In this document: in pieces, positions 1 through 12,700 of the stretch | Layout: each line of letters opens with the position of its first letter | Position numbering within the stretch: the stretch's first letter is position 1 | Assembly (NCBI RefSeq): GCF_037975245.1 | Contig: NC_092565.1 | Span: 17,403,999 to 17,467,998 of the forward strand | Origin: Apostichopus japonicus | Taxonomy: Eukaryota > Echinodermata > Holothuroidea > Aspidochirotida > Stichopodidae | Direction of reading: 5' to 3' | Length of the DNA: 64,000 nt | Program-made: the position numbers and the translations under genes | Notes under the pieces: generated by a model | Databases searched by the model: none | What the model saw: the letters and a program-made list of their open reading frames with translations, nothing else | Told to the model about the DNA's origin: nothing

Positions 1-554
1 AGTCTGAGGTATAAACAGACATGATGCAAAGTCTGTGAATCACAGCACTTTGTTCTAACTTCACAATTTGTTGAGATGGATATTAAGGTTAACTATTATA
101 TAATTTTATTCCGTTTGAGCCATGTAAACAGTAATTTTGTTTGTATTCTTTGTTGGGGGGGAGGTAAAAAAACCAGTAGAAAACCACTTAGATGTTATTG
201 GCCTCAATCAATAGATTTTGTCATTGATATATATATATGTTTTGTCAAGTTCTCTTTATATGTATTGAGTTTAAGGAGCAAATTTTGCTTATAATTAGTT
301 ATTTGCATTAATATAGCAATATTAACATATAGACCTGGACTGAGGAGATGTTGCCATCATCACTTTAGCCTTAAAGGAACATTTCAGACATTTTAAAGCT
401 GAATACAGTGATCTTGTAAGTTATAGAAAAACTAATTAATCTAAGCATTACTTGTGTTCCTGAAACATTTTTTTTTTTACTTTTTTTCTGTTTTGTATAT
501 TGTGCTAAATTTGGCTTTATCTATTTGCTACCGTACTCTGCCTTCCATTGTTAG
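1..554. other. Intronic sequence at left edge
   Basis: AT-rich sequence before the first exon recognised. The T-rich stretch at 471-490 and the acceptor at 553-554 belong to the exon 1 splice site. No other exon seen; the gene's 5' exons must lie before the window. Confidence 0.5.
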
Positions 555-726
555 GGCCAGTCATCGTGCGACCACCGTGCTTCAAAGCCCGAGCACTCCT
601 GCACAGGATTACACATTCCCAAATATTCAAAGTGACGCACCGGATTCTGGGATTGATGAGGGGCCAGACCCCCGGCTCCAGGGGAGTCATTGTATCAGAT
701 GCACGGAGACCAAACTCAAAGATAAG
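555..726 (+). CDS. Exon 1 of model: linker upstream of MUN region
   Basis: Acceptor ttgttag ends at 554 and donor gtatat starts at 727. The first base completes a codon (entry phase 2); the exon exits in phase 0. Residues 1-57 are rich in Ser, Pro and Asp (DAPDSGIDEGPDPRLQ) and look like a flexible linker. An alternative frame is also open here (548-739), but only the chosen frame joins exon 2 without a shift. Function is inferred from the rest of the gene. Confidence 0.6.
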
Positions 727-3700
727 GTATATAAGTTAGCACTCATTCATACATTTATACATCATAGTAAATATTTCATCTTTCATTCTATTTGCTGATT
801 GCTGGATGTTCATACTATTCTTCAGTGAATGCTAAGTACTATGTTCTCGGTGCACATTACCTGGAAGCATATTCAGAAAGTTAAAACTACTGTTCCTAAG
901 ATTATAGGTGTCATGTACAGAATCAAGTCTTTTGTTCCTAAGAGTGTTTCACTGTCTCTAAACATAAAACTATTATCTTACCTCGTGCTTTTGTCTGGGC
1001 TAATTAATGCTTATAAATCCATCTTCAGTAAATAGTCTCTTTCTGCTTAAGGAAAGGAAGATTAGAATTATTTGCAACACTTGTTTTCATCAGCACACCA
1101 TGCCCTGATTTAATGAATTATAGCTCCTTAAGTAGTACAAGTTTTGATATAGATTTCTATAAATTATTACTTCTCATACATGTATGAATGGCATGAAAAG
1201 TTATTACCTCGTAACTTTTTCAGATTTGTTTACCTGTACATGTACAGTATACCAATATCAGGCATGAGACTCTTCCGCGGAAACGCGGATTTCCGATTTT
1301 TTTTTTTTTTTTTTTCATTTTCGCGTTTTTTCTCGTAATTCGCGTTTTTTTATTATTTTTTTTATTTAATTACTTTTTTTTTTTTTTTTTTTTTTTGCCG
1401 AACATGCTGGACTGTGAAGGGATGGAACACCGAATTTGACCAGTGGTGAAATCAAGTAGCACAGAGCAAGCAAAAAAGCCTTTTTTTTGGTTCAAAAAAG
1501 CTAATGGATAAATTATACAAGCAGAAATTCCACACTTTTTGGCGAGTTACGTGATGTGATAGATTCCATCTAGAGTCCACCATTTTGCATCTAAGCCCTC
1601 CTTACCTGGCAAAAATTTTCTCAAGGGTAGGGGGACACCCCCTCCCCTTAAACCCCACCCCCAGAACGGCGATCGATGAATTTCAGATTTTTTTTTCCCG
1701 GCTCAGTCTCATCCCTGCAATATGATCCATACATATTTGACGTGAAATTATCAAACTTTATATGTAACCGCTCATCCGCTTTTACCCTTCTCTCTCTTCT
1801 TTTGGTTACCTTTAATATTTGCTTTTTGTATATTTTTACTCTTGTAAGGTGACCTGACCTCAAAACTATGCTTCTGTAGTTAGGCCTCCGTCACACACAT
1901 TTTGTAATACTAACTCGTAATACTTGTGAGATTGTGATATCTTATGTTTGTATCATTGTATGTGGAAATAAAGAAATTCAAATATTTAATATCTTAAAGT
2001 TCAAATTAAAGTCCTGAACATCTAAACAGCAGTGGTCGTGTTTCCCTTGTTAAGCACTATCTTGCTAAAATTGATACACACTAATTCACTCAGACATGTA
2101 TGAACACGGCCCCCGTTTTGAATATTTTATCTTCTTTGCACTGATCTCTTGCTGCACTATAATTTTCTGATGTGTATTTACTCATTGAGAGTTCAGTTTA
2201 CTGTATTTTAATAGTGAACAAACAAAAGGACCATGGAAGAAAAAAACAGAAAATTTCTTAACTCAATAAAGATATTAATACAAAGATTGCAATGCTTTGT
2301 GCTGAGGGAACAAAGTATTGGTGGCAAGTTATGTACATATACAATGTCTCAAGTATACTGTATTACGTGCTTCACAGTGTTCAGAGTACACTTTATGAAA
2401 AGTACATTGACCTCTTAGGCTGTGAGAGATTCTGACAGGGATTTAGGATTATAACTCTTTGAAGGACAAATTGACAACCTTAGTGCTCATACTGTAGAAG
2501 TGCCAGCCCGACATATAGCAAAGAGAGTAAGGGGGATAAAGGCTCAAATCTTGTGTATTGATCCAATAAAGATAATTCTCTAGAAACTGTTTGACTAGAA
2601 TACCTGTTCACATCAGAACTAGAGTCAATACCATTGTCTATACAGTAAAGGGACTACAATGTGCATATAAACCACTAGATTGTTTGGCAATCATAACTGA
2701 CCATCAAGACGACTGTAACATAGTTCATATCATGTTATTTGGAATGAACAATTTGAATTTCAAAATGCAATATTTGAAACTCCAGATTTGAAAAAAAACC
2801 ACTTCAAACATATACAGTAGATGGTAGTAATTCTTAGCTCTGAAAAATCCCATTTTTTCTTGTATACAAGCTGTATTTGTCGGATAAATTTTACGTTTGT
2901 GGTTTATTTGAAACCTGAAAACCTGATGATATATATTGAGCAGGTCAGTGATTCCCATGACATTGCTAATGCAAAGAGGAAGTATTTTTGTCAGGTAAAG
3001 GGAACCAAGCTATAAACTGACATGCTGGTTCAGCACACTATCACATGATTTCTATGATGTCATTGGTTTACTGGCAAGTGTTTGTATTATAGTAAAAATC
3101 TGTAGGACACGTAAAGTGTTGATAGGGAGGATGTGGTGTGTTTATATAACGATGCAGCCTAAAGAAGCCAGAAAGCAAATTGTTAAGTTGCTAACCAATC
3201 AAATGGGGAAGTATTGAAACAGCAGCTCAGTGATGGCGAGTTGTAGTCATGCAGCCATGAGCTGCCCATGGCATTTATAAACTAATGATACATCTCCAGA
3301 TATCCATTATCTACTGTACTCTATAGATACATGTAAACTGTACTTTCTGAACACCAATAAAGTTTAAAGTTCGTTTCAATGATAAAATGTCACATGAAAT
3401 TTATCAAAGTCAACTCAAGGAAAGCTGTGTTAAAATTGAAATCGTGTATTTTAATTGTTACAGTTGCTACTTCTTTCACAGTATCCATTTCATAACTTCG
3501 GGTTCCCTTCCCTGACTCGTGTATTAATTTTAACAGTTACTTCTCTTACAGTATCCATACAGATATCATAACTAAAAGGTTTTCTTCCCTAAATTGTGTA
3601 TTAAATTGTAGCATTTGCTCCTTCTTTTACAGTATCCAAAAGTTTCACAACATAAGGTTCTCTTCCCTAACTTATGTCTAAATTATAACAGTTGCTGCTC

Positions 3701-6700
3701 AGTACTTCTTTTACAGTATCCATACAGTTCTCAGGAAGTTTCCCTTCCCCTAACGCTGTGCTAACCCTGAACGTATTACCAGTTTATTTGAATTATTTTT
3801 ACTTTTGTGTAGGAGGACAGCTTGTACAAGCATGCACTCCTCTGTGCTCAGTTTCCTGTACTGAGCCGAAATCCAACCAACCCATCTCTGCCGCCCTCTC
3901 CTTTCTCGCTGTCCACTCTTGCCTTCTCTTCCCCACCAATCAGTCCTGCCATCTTGTCACGCTCCTACAGCTCGGGAGGGGGTAACTCCTCCGATGAGGG
4001 AGAGAATTTAGTCCAGGAGGAGATGCTGTGTTCCTTGGTCAGAGAAGCCTTCCGTTTGACCGAAGACAGTCATATCAGCTATATTAGAGCCATTACTGAG
4101 GCTCTTGGAAGGAAACCCCCGGCCAAGGTGAGTTTCAGCTCGAGCCTGGTTTTAGATGAGGTTCACGCTTATTGTTTAACAAGGCTACTCACTCTGCTCG
4201 GATGAGTGTTCGTGTAAAGTTTTGTTTGTTTCTCACTGTAGATCGCTAGTTTGAGCACTTTAATCTTTACAAAGGGTACAATATAGTAATTAATATTTGT
4301 GATATTTTTGTAAAAAAATGTCCAGTTCTTCTCTATTTTGCATAACAGTTTAGTGCCTCAGTGGCCTTGTGCATCAAACTTACAGTTGTTTTTAGTAAGT
4401 TGGCTGTGTTCATGCAGTTAAATCTAGTCTGATCTACTGTAGTAACCATTTTACCAACGTAACATGTACCCCTGATATGTTAAGTCATTTAAACAAGGAA
4501 ACCCACTGACGCACATCTAAGAGTACAGTAGTTATATAATTACTGTTTGAAGTAATCTATATTGTATATCATTTTTCATATGATTGTCATCTGATAAAAA
4601 TCCTTATCACTGGCTGGCACCAAAATGAGAAAAGTACTGGTACTTCCAACCCAAGATATAAAAAAATATGTATATAATATACATATTCATGGATGTATAT
4701 TCGTGGTGTGATCATTCATAAATGCATATTCCCAAGTATGATAACGTTGAAGCCTTTACACCGTACAGTACATAGTATATGGATATGTTGAAGTAATATC
4801 CCAGTACACTGTTTTATGTTGTCAACTTGCTTAATACTTACTGTCAAAGATATAACAAAGGCTTACATAACAACAGAATACAACCAAGTAGGCTTCTGTT
4901 CTTTCTCTCTGTGATCAACAAACTGAGATCCACAATTCTTATAGGTAAGCTGAAGGAGATGGCTATTATATGCTCAGTATTAAAGCTGTGTCAGTGAAGT
5001 GTTGTTTAATATGGCATTGAACTCCTGAACCCCTTTGTGCGGAGTCAGTCTGTTGGAAAAAAAAAACTTTGAAAACTGTTTTTAAAGCAAGTTTTGTGAC
5101 TGATAGCTAAGTTTATCAAACCTACGTATATCAAGTTGTACTGGAAATTCCAACTTCAGACGAACTTAAGGCACTCCCAGGTCAATGAGCAAGGAATTCT
5201 GGAGTCCATTCAGTTCTCAGCTATTTTAAATAATTAATAGTTATTGTATGTTGCATGCAAATAAGGAAATTAAAAACATGTCAACATTGACTTCATTGCT
5301 TGGAATGAAATTCCAATCATAACTCCCCTCCTATAACTCTGTATGCATGGAGTGATTATGTTAATCATATATGCTAATTGCATTCCTTCTGTGTAGTAAA
5401 AAGCAATTACATGAGATAATTTCTTTAATGAATTACAAAGACTGAAACAAGGGAACCATTCCCACATCTCCCACGACCAAAATTAAAAAGCCAAATGAAA
5501 CGAAGCAAACAAACCCATTTGAAAGGAAATATGCTGAACTTGTTATAAGCAAAATGTAAAGTAGTAATTTAAATACTGCAGCAAAAAACAGATTTTAACT
5601 GCATGACTGTCTCTCACATCACCCCCATACTGTACTTCATGACCTTCATTGGCTACCTGTCAAACTGCATATTGATTACAAGGTACTCCTGTTAACCTTT
5701 AAATGTATTCATGGTATTGCGCCACACTACTTGGGTGAACATGTTCAAAGTTATACCCCAACTCCCCGTCTGCGCTCTAGCACCCAATCATTGCTCTCTA
5801 TGCACCCTGCGTGCACTATTTCTTATGGCGAGCGATCTTTCCAGTACTCCTCAACCCTCTTTTGGAATAAACTCCCACTCAACATAAAGAATGTCATGTC
5901 TGTGGAGATGTTCAAAACTGTTTTAAAGACACACCTGTTTTCATTGTTATAATTGTTATGTTTACTCTTATTGTATATTGTGAACATATCTTTCACTTTC
6001 TTTTGTACAGCCCGGCGAGACTTTATTGTAAGTTGCGCTATATATGAACTGTTTATTATTATTATTATTATGATTATTAGTATTATTATGATTAATTTGA
6101 ATTAATAATTAATTTGTTGTTTCCTCCAGATTCTGGTTGAAGAATTGCTTGGCAGATTGTACTTGATAGAGAACCACATCCATCCTGTCTACCACCACGA
6201 AGCATTCCATGTCGCCGAAGAGGACCAAACACATAGAGAGAGACTTGTAAGCTAGTCAATTCTGAAATACATGCATTCTTTTGTAGAGTGGCCCGCTGGG
6301 GGAAGAAGATGGGGTCCTATATCATATCTTAGAGGGTGAAATGACCCACTTTTTCCAAGCTGTTCTTCTCACCTATATACGTGGTTTACAACAAAAAGAT
6401 CGAGAGCAAACCAAAGTCTACATGTTGATATAACACTGTGGAGTGTTAGCTCAGTGGTTAACGCCTGTGCCTTTCAATCATTAGGTCCCGGGTGTGAGTC
6501 ATACCAAGATTAATGTATGTCGTCCAGTTACAGAGTTGTTGACAATTGACAATTCATAATCATGGACGTTAAATATTAATCTAAGAGACTGACTTCGGCC
6601 AGCTTGCGGCTTTGATAAGCCAATGATGGCTTCTTCGCGAGTTCCTGCTTGCAGGAGGATCTAAAATACATACATACATACATACATATCATCGAGATGA

Positions 6701-9700
6701 GGCTGTGTGATGTTGAACTTGAGAGGGAACAAGTTTTTTCTTGGTGATTTGGGAGGGAGAGGAGAGGAGAGATGAAGGGTCATCCTCTGTCTGTGTGCCA
6801 CAGATTGAGTGTATTTATTAATGACAAATGTAGATGTATACGGCTGCTAATTATAATTATGAAGGGAGTCCTCTTCAAGATGCACTCCCTAAGAATGTTA
6901 CTCTAACTAAATTAGAGTAATTTGCAATATGTCTATCATATGATTGCCTGTACTTCTTAAATTTCAAGATTTTCACCTTAAAAAAAAAAACTGGATGTAA
7001 CTAGCAACTCATCATTTTTTGTACTCGTTTCCTCATCATTAACAGCAATCCATTGCTTACGAACTCTGGCAACAAGAGGAGAGGATGTTAGTCGGTTCCT
7101 TCGTTAGTCAGTTCTGGACAGGTCATTTACCAGCTCCCAATAGTCATCTGTGCAAACCAGAATACTGGAAACATATGCAAATCATGTACAAAGAACTGCT
7201 CATTAAATTACTAAGGTCAGTTGATTTTTAACTATTGCTACTTGTTGAGTAAACTATTTGCAGTAACTTTAAGCCAATAATAAATTAAACGATGAGTAAT
7301 CTTCTTTTATGTTTCAGAAGTTTTTGAAATATTGTGGAGAGTCGACTCAGGTTGGATATTGTTGGTTGTAGTAGTAGATTGAACTTAGATGACCATCCCA
7401 TCTGTGAGGACAATAGTGATTATTTAATCGTGTTCATAAATTCATGAATGTATTGTTTCAGTTTGACAAACTTGAGAATTAATACTAAAGCAATGAAGAT
7501 TAACAAATTAAAATTCACAATCGTAATGATCAGTAATGAAAAACTTGTTTTTAAAATTGGGGAGAAACTGCTCATAAATTGGGCAAAAATCAAAGAATTT
7601 TTTTTTTGGGGGGAGGTTTCCTAGATTGTAGCTTGAGTTTTACTGTATACAGCAAATTGTTTTTCTGTTTCCAATGAAAATGCCCTCCAAAACATCATAA
7701 TAAGGGTAGTTATGTAGTTACTACTTTCCTGACTTTTACAACTGTCTTAACAATAATTTACAGACATGACCAGCGAGTTGATGGTGCAAGTAACAACCGA
7801 GTCATATTACATTCAAGTTCCAGACGTCTTCTGAAGGAGTTTGCACTTCGTTATGGTGTGGTAAGGTCACACTGTTTTGATGTGTCTTTTGTTTTGTCTC
7901 GCAGAAAGTTAATTGGATGAAAAATCGATGCATTATTGTTGGACTGGTCGTGGTATTAGGATCATGATGATTATGTCATCTGTGGTTAGTTGAGGCATAC
8001 ACATGAAATATTTCACCAAAATTGGCGTTCTAAAATGTGAAGTAAAGTAAAAGTCAGAATCATGCAATCAGGTTAAGACTTGTCATGATTTTATAGGTTT
8101 TTGTCGTCTGCTTACAAAACGATTTAAGGTAAGACACAATGTCCCTGATGTCTAAACAGTCACTTCACCTCCAGGACTTAAAATTGTTCTCTTATCTTTC
8201 AATTTAGAGCGATATTTACCAGAGAGCTGTCTTTCTGGAATACCTTTCGGAAGAAGAGTAAGTAACCAATATCCTGTTCTGTTTGTTAACCCCATTCTCT
8301 AAATAGTTGCTTGACATGTAGAGACTGTCATGTCAAACAATGAAAGATCTCAAATGCAAGTAAAATGCTCTGAGTGTCAGCATTATCAGAGGTGTTCAAG
8401 TCTTACTACTTCATGGTGACCATTTTTTGTCTCTCTAGCATATTGTCTGGCAGTGCAGATTAATTAAATAAAGCTCTATGCCTTTCGATCCACATACGAC
8501 CGTTGAAAGGAGGAATCATTCACAACAGTATATTTTAAGGTTTATTAGATTGAAGTAGCTCATTGAAAACAACCACACATACTTGCTACCGTCAGGTATA
8601 TCCCTTTAAGGGATAATTAAAGTGATATGACTGTTCTGAATCCTGTACTGATAATTTCTTTGTACTACTTTGTCTGTTCTTTTCTTCTAGGAACTTTGTG
8701 CTGAACAAGGGATATTTGAATACCACTTTAAACAGTATGACTAGACTAAGAGCATTGATGCTCCCAGAAGGAGGGCAGTGTTACACACTTGAATCAGAGG
8801 TAGGCTATGAACAGTCAGTGGAAAAGAGTTCTGAGATCTCTTGTAAATAATTTAACAACTGCTGCATGTTCTTAAATCAAGTTTTCTTTTTTATCTCTGT
8901 ATGAGGAATGTTAGGTCCATTGTGTTTCAGAAAACCAATAAATATACTTCAACCCATTCTATATGTACTATTTGTTTATACTTGTGCATTGCAGTTTTAC
9001 TAATTCTACGATTATATGCATTAAAATGGTAGTGAAACATCTGATGACCTATATAATAACTGTGTTTAGGCATACCGTGTAGGTTACAATATTAAGCATT
9101 GCCAACAATTTGAGGCTCTATTCTATGGGGTCTTTGTAGGGCACTAACTACCTCTCCTGATCCTTTGTGTCTACCAAATTAAACTAATTTAACTTCCAGC
9201 AATGGTAACTATTGTTGTCAATGGTGGCAAGGCATTTTGGTTTTTGAATTCAAGAGTGAGAGGAAGCCTTCTGTAAATGGAAGGAAATTGAAGTGAATGT
9301 TGATATTTCAATTATGGTTCTCATCCTGCTTATATCTTTCACATTGAGACATTTTTGAACTTCATATTTCATGGATGAAACTCAAATACCTGTCGGTAAA
9401 ATTTTATTTTGAGTACAACAGCATGAGCACAAGTAAAATTTCTCTCGGCATGAGTATGAGTACAAATAGCATGTACATTGGTATGAGTATGAGTACAAAT
9501 AGCATGTGCATTGGTATGAATATGAGTACAATAGCATGTACATTGGTATGAATATGAGTACAATAGCATGTACATTGGTATGAATATGAGTACAAATAGC
9601 ATGTACATTGGTATGAATATGAGTACAATAGCATGTACATTGGTATGAATATGAGTACAATAGCATGTACATTGGTATGAATATGAGTACAATAGCATGT

Positions 9701-12700
9701 GCATTGGTATGAATATGAGTACAATAGCATGTACATTGGTATGAATATGAGTACAATAGCATGTACATTGGTATGAATATGAGTACAATAGCATGTGCAT
9801 TGGTATGAATATGAGTACAATAGCATGTACATTGGTATGAATATGAGTACAATAGCATGTACATTGGTATGAGTATGAGTACAAATAGCATGTACATTGG
9901 TATGAGTTTGAGTACAAATAGCATGTACTTTGGTATGAATATGAGTACAAATAGCATGTACATTGGTATGAGTTTGAGTACAGTAGCATGTACATTGAGT
10001 ATGAGCACAAATAGCATGTACATTGGTATGAGTATGAGCACAAATAGCATGTACATTGGTATGAGTACCAGTATAAGGCTCTGAGCAAAACTACCAATTA
10101 CATAATTTTTCAGTAGTATCAGTACTTTATTCCCAAAATTCTCAGAGTACGGGTGTAAATCCTTGTGGACGAGTACAAGTACAGGCAACTATGTTAGACT
10201 ATGGTTACTATGAGCATGGACTCACTACACAGGTCTGCTTATCGGTATGTTAGAGGCCTTGCATCTATCTGGTCATAGATTTGCAGTTCTATGTTTTTTG
10301 TCTCTTTTCAGCTACATCTTGCAGTTACAGTACTCTGCCAGATTCAAACAAGGTGTGAGGCCAAGCTTCAGGGCATGTTACAGAAATCTCTCAGTTCTCA
10401 CATTGTCGGTAAGTACCTAAAAATGAAATTAATTTTGACACGTTTAGTGGGTCACAGTTCGATTCTAAATGAATTACATAGAAATGTGCAGACAGTACCA
10501 TACATATATTGGCTTAGGCTTAGAGGCCTTTCTTAATCTTCATATCCCTGGCATACAACCCCAGCCCCATAAGCTAAATACAACTTTCACAAATCCCAGG
10601 CATACAACCCCATAAGCTAAATACAACTTTCATTAATCCCAGGCATACAACCCCAGCCCCATAAGCTAAATACAACTTTCATGAATATATTTAGAAGATA
10701 GTTAACAAAGTTTGGAATTCATCAAGCAGGTTATTAAAAACAACCCAAGGAACAAATACTGCAAAAGACTTTGTCTTTGGACTCAGTTTTACAGTCAAAG
10801 TGCTCTGTGAAATTCAAGTAATTTGTCCCTTTTGGCTTACCCTTGTAACCTATTTTTCTTAACGATTTGATGAGTTTTTTGTTGCATTCACTTCCTTAAA
10901 CAGGTATCTTGCTTACGCTTCTGTCGGAGGCTTCCCAGCTGGTGAGTGACTTGGGTGTGGATACTCAAGTCTCACTTACAGATCGTATAGTGACCTGCAT
11001 CAATGTAAGTTAAGTCTGGTAACAGTAATATCATCAATGTTTTAATCATACCTGTAGTTGCTTTGTTGTTTGCCTTTTGTGATGCTGTTGACGTACTGCC
11101 CTGTACAATGAATTTTTTTACTTTAGTCTTCGGCATATTTTTTTTTCAAACTTGCGCCCTCACTGTACTGCTAACATCTGTTTGGGCTATCAAACATTTG
11201 AAGATGTGGTTTACTGGCTAATAGTCTACCCCCTTCCCCTTCCCCTCCTCTCCCCCAATAGCTCCTCGGTAGTAACGTTGTAGACACTGTTCATGTCAGT
11301 TACCAGAGTATATGGTACCCACATAAAGCAAACAAACAGACATGTCATTTTAAAATTGAAAGTCACACATTGAACACTACTGTAAAGTATTGCACAACTG
11401 AATATTAACTCCTGTCTAAGAGCACTTGAATCTTGACTTGTTTAGAGTTGATTATATTGTGTTTACTATAGGCATCATGCCAGCATTGTAAACCAATGTT
11501 CAACTAAACTAAGTCTTGACTATTGTTAATATCTGAATATATTTATCAACTATTCCTCTACTTGCTGGTAAATGATTCCAATGTTTGTCATACTTGATAT
11601 TATGTATGTAAACAGTTGAGCCCTTAGTATAAATATTGTTATCTGTACAGTAGGTTGTTTACAATTCATTAAGAGACAAGTTAGACTGTTGTGGAAGGAC
11701 AACAACTTCCTGTTGTTAAGTTTAGAATCAGAAATGTTGTTGAGATATATGAGATAAATGAATATTGCAATATTGTATTCAATAGAAAGCATGGAATGAA
11801 ATTTAAGTCTTTCTGGTACAAACGAGCTACTTCCTTAGAAAAAGATCATTTCTTTTTGCAGTTGATATTTCTTTTTAAAACGGTTCTTACATTACTTTTC
11901 AGAAATGCTTTGATAACTGGTTCTACCACCATCGTCTCAGACTAACCACAGAGCTCCATCTTAACTCGTATTCAGCCCCCGTCTCAGCTGAATTGGTGAG
12001 TATAAAGTAACATTGCTCTAATGGTGAAAACCCTGCTAGTATGTAAATGTATGGAACCCGAATGATAAAGAAAAACTGATTAGAAAATGTAAACAAATGC
12101 TGTTAATAGGTTAAAAGAAGTTTTAATTGGCTGTCACCGACAGTTCAAAGAAACTAAAATTTAAACCAATGACATCTGGAATATAATTTCCCTGCATTAT
12201 CATAGTTAAGTTATCCAGCGGTAAGTTGTGACTGTTCCATATTAGCCATATTTCTTTTGGTTGGGGTACCACTGATGAAAACCAGACTTATAGTAAATCC
12301 ATACTCCTCTTCTGGCATATGTATCTGTACTAGTACTAGCTCCTGTCAAATTGTTTTGTACTTGTACCCGGAGCATTTTGAATAGTACATGGGGGGCCTT
12401 GTTGTCAAGTGGTTAAGGCAGTGGACTTGTGATCTAAGGATTACAGGTTCAAGCCCTGGCCAGATCATTGCGTTGTGGATTGCGTTGCCAGATCATTGCA
12501 TTGGGCAAGGCACTTTATCTCCATTGCCTCTCTTCACCCAGGTGTATAAATGGGGACTTGTGAGGTAACTTGTAACTATAGTTGCGTGTGCCAGTTTATG
12601 GCTGCACCCTATGGAAAAGTCCCCCGGGGGACACATGGTTGTGGTACACTGTGGTGCCCCAGGAGAGATTGATTGAATTGCGCACAGTTTGGTCTGTAGG

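Larger units (their letters stand above)
727..3812 (+). other. Intron 1 of model
   Basis: 3.1 kb. Holds a possible fold-back repeat (1257-1727) with long T runs and, near its 3' end, a four-fold imperfect repeat with acceptor-like tracts (3430-3760). Short ORFs (2591-2791, 2821-3015) show no coding character. Confidence 0.5.

Noticed and set aside
548-739. Alternative frame for exon 1
   Set aside because: Only the other frame continues into exon 2 in phase 0.
1648-1863. Basic minus-strand ORF
   Set aside because: No family match; overlaps a probable repeat.
9369-10188. Three overlapping minus-strand ORFs of 142-268 codons
   Set aside because: They are translations of the 32/33-bp minisatellite in different frames.
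12391-12480. Functional tRNA gene
   Set aside because: A and B boxes are present, but no acceptor stem can be paired and the sequence continues into a SINE body.
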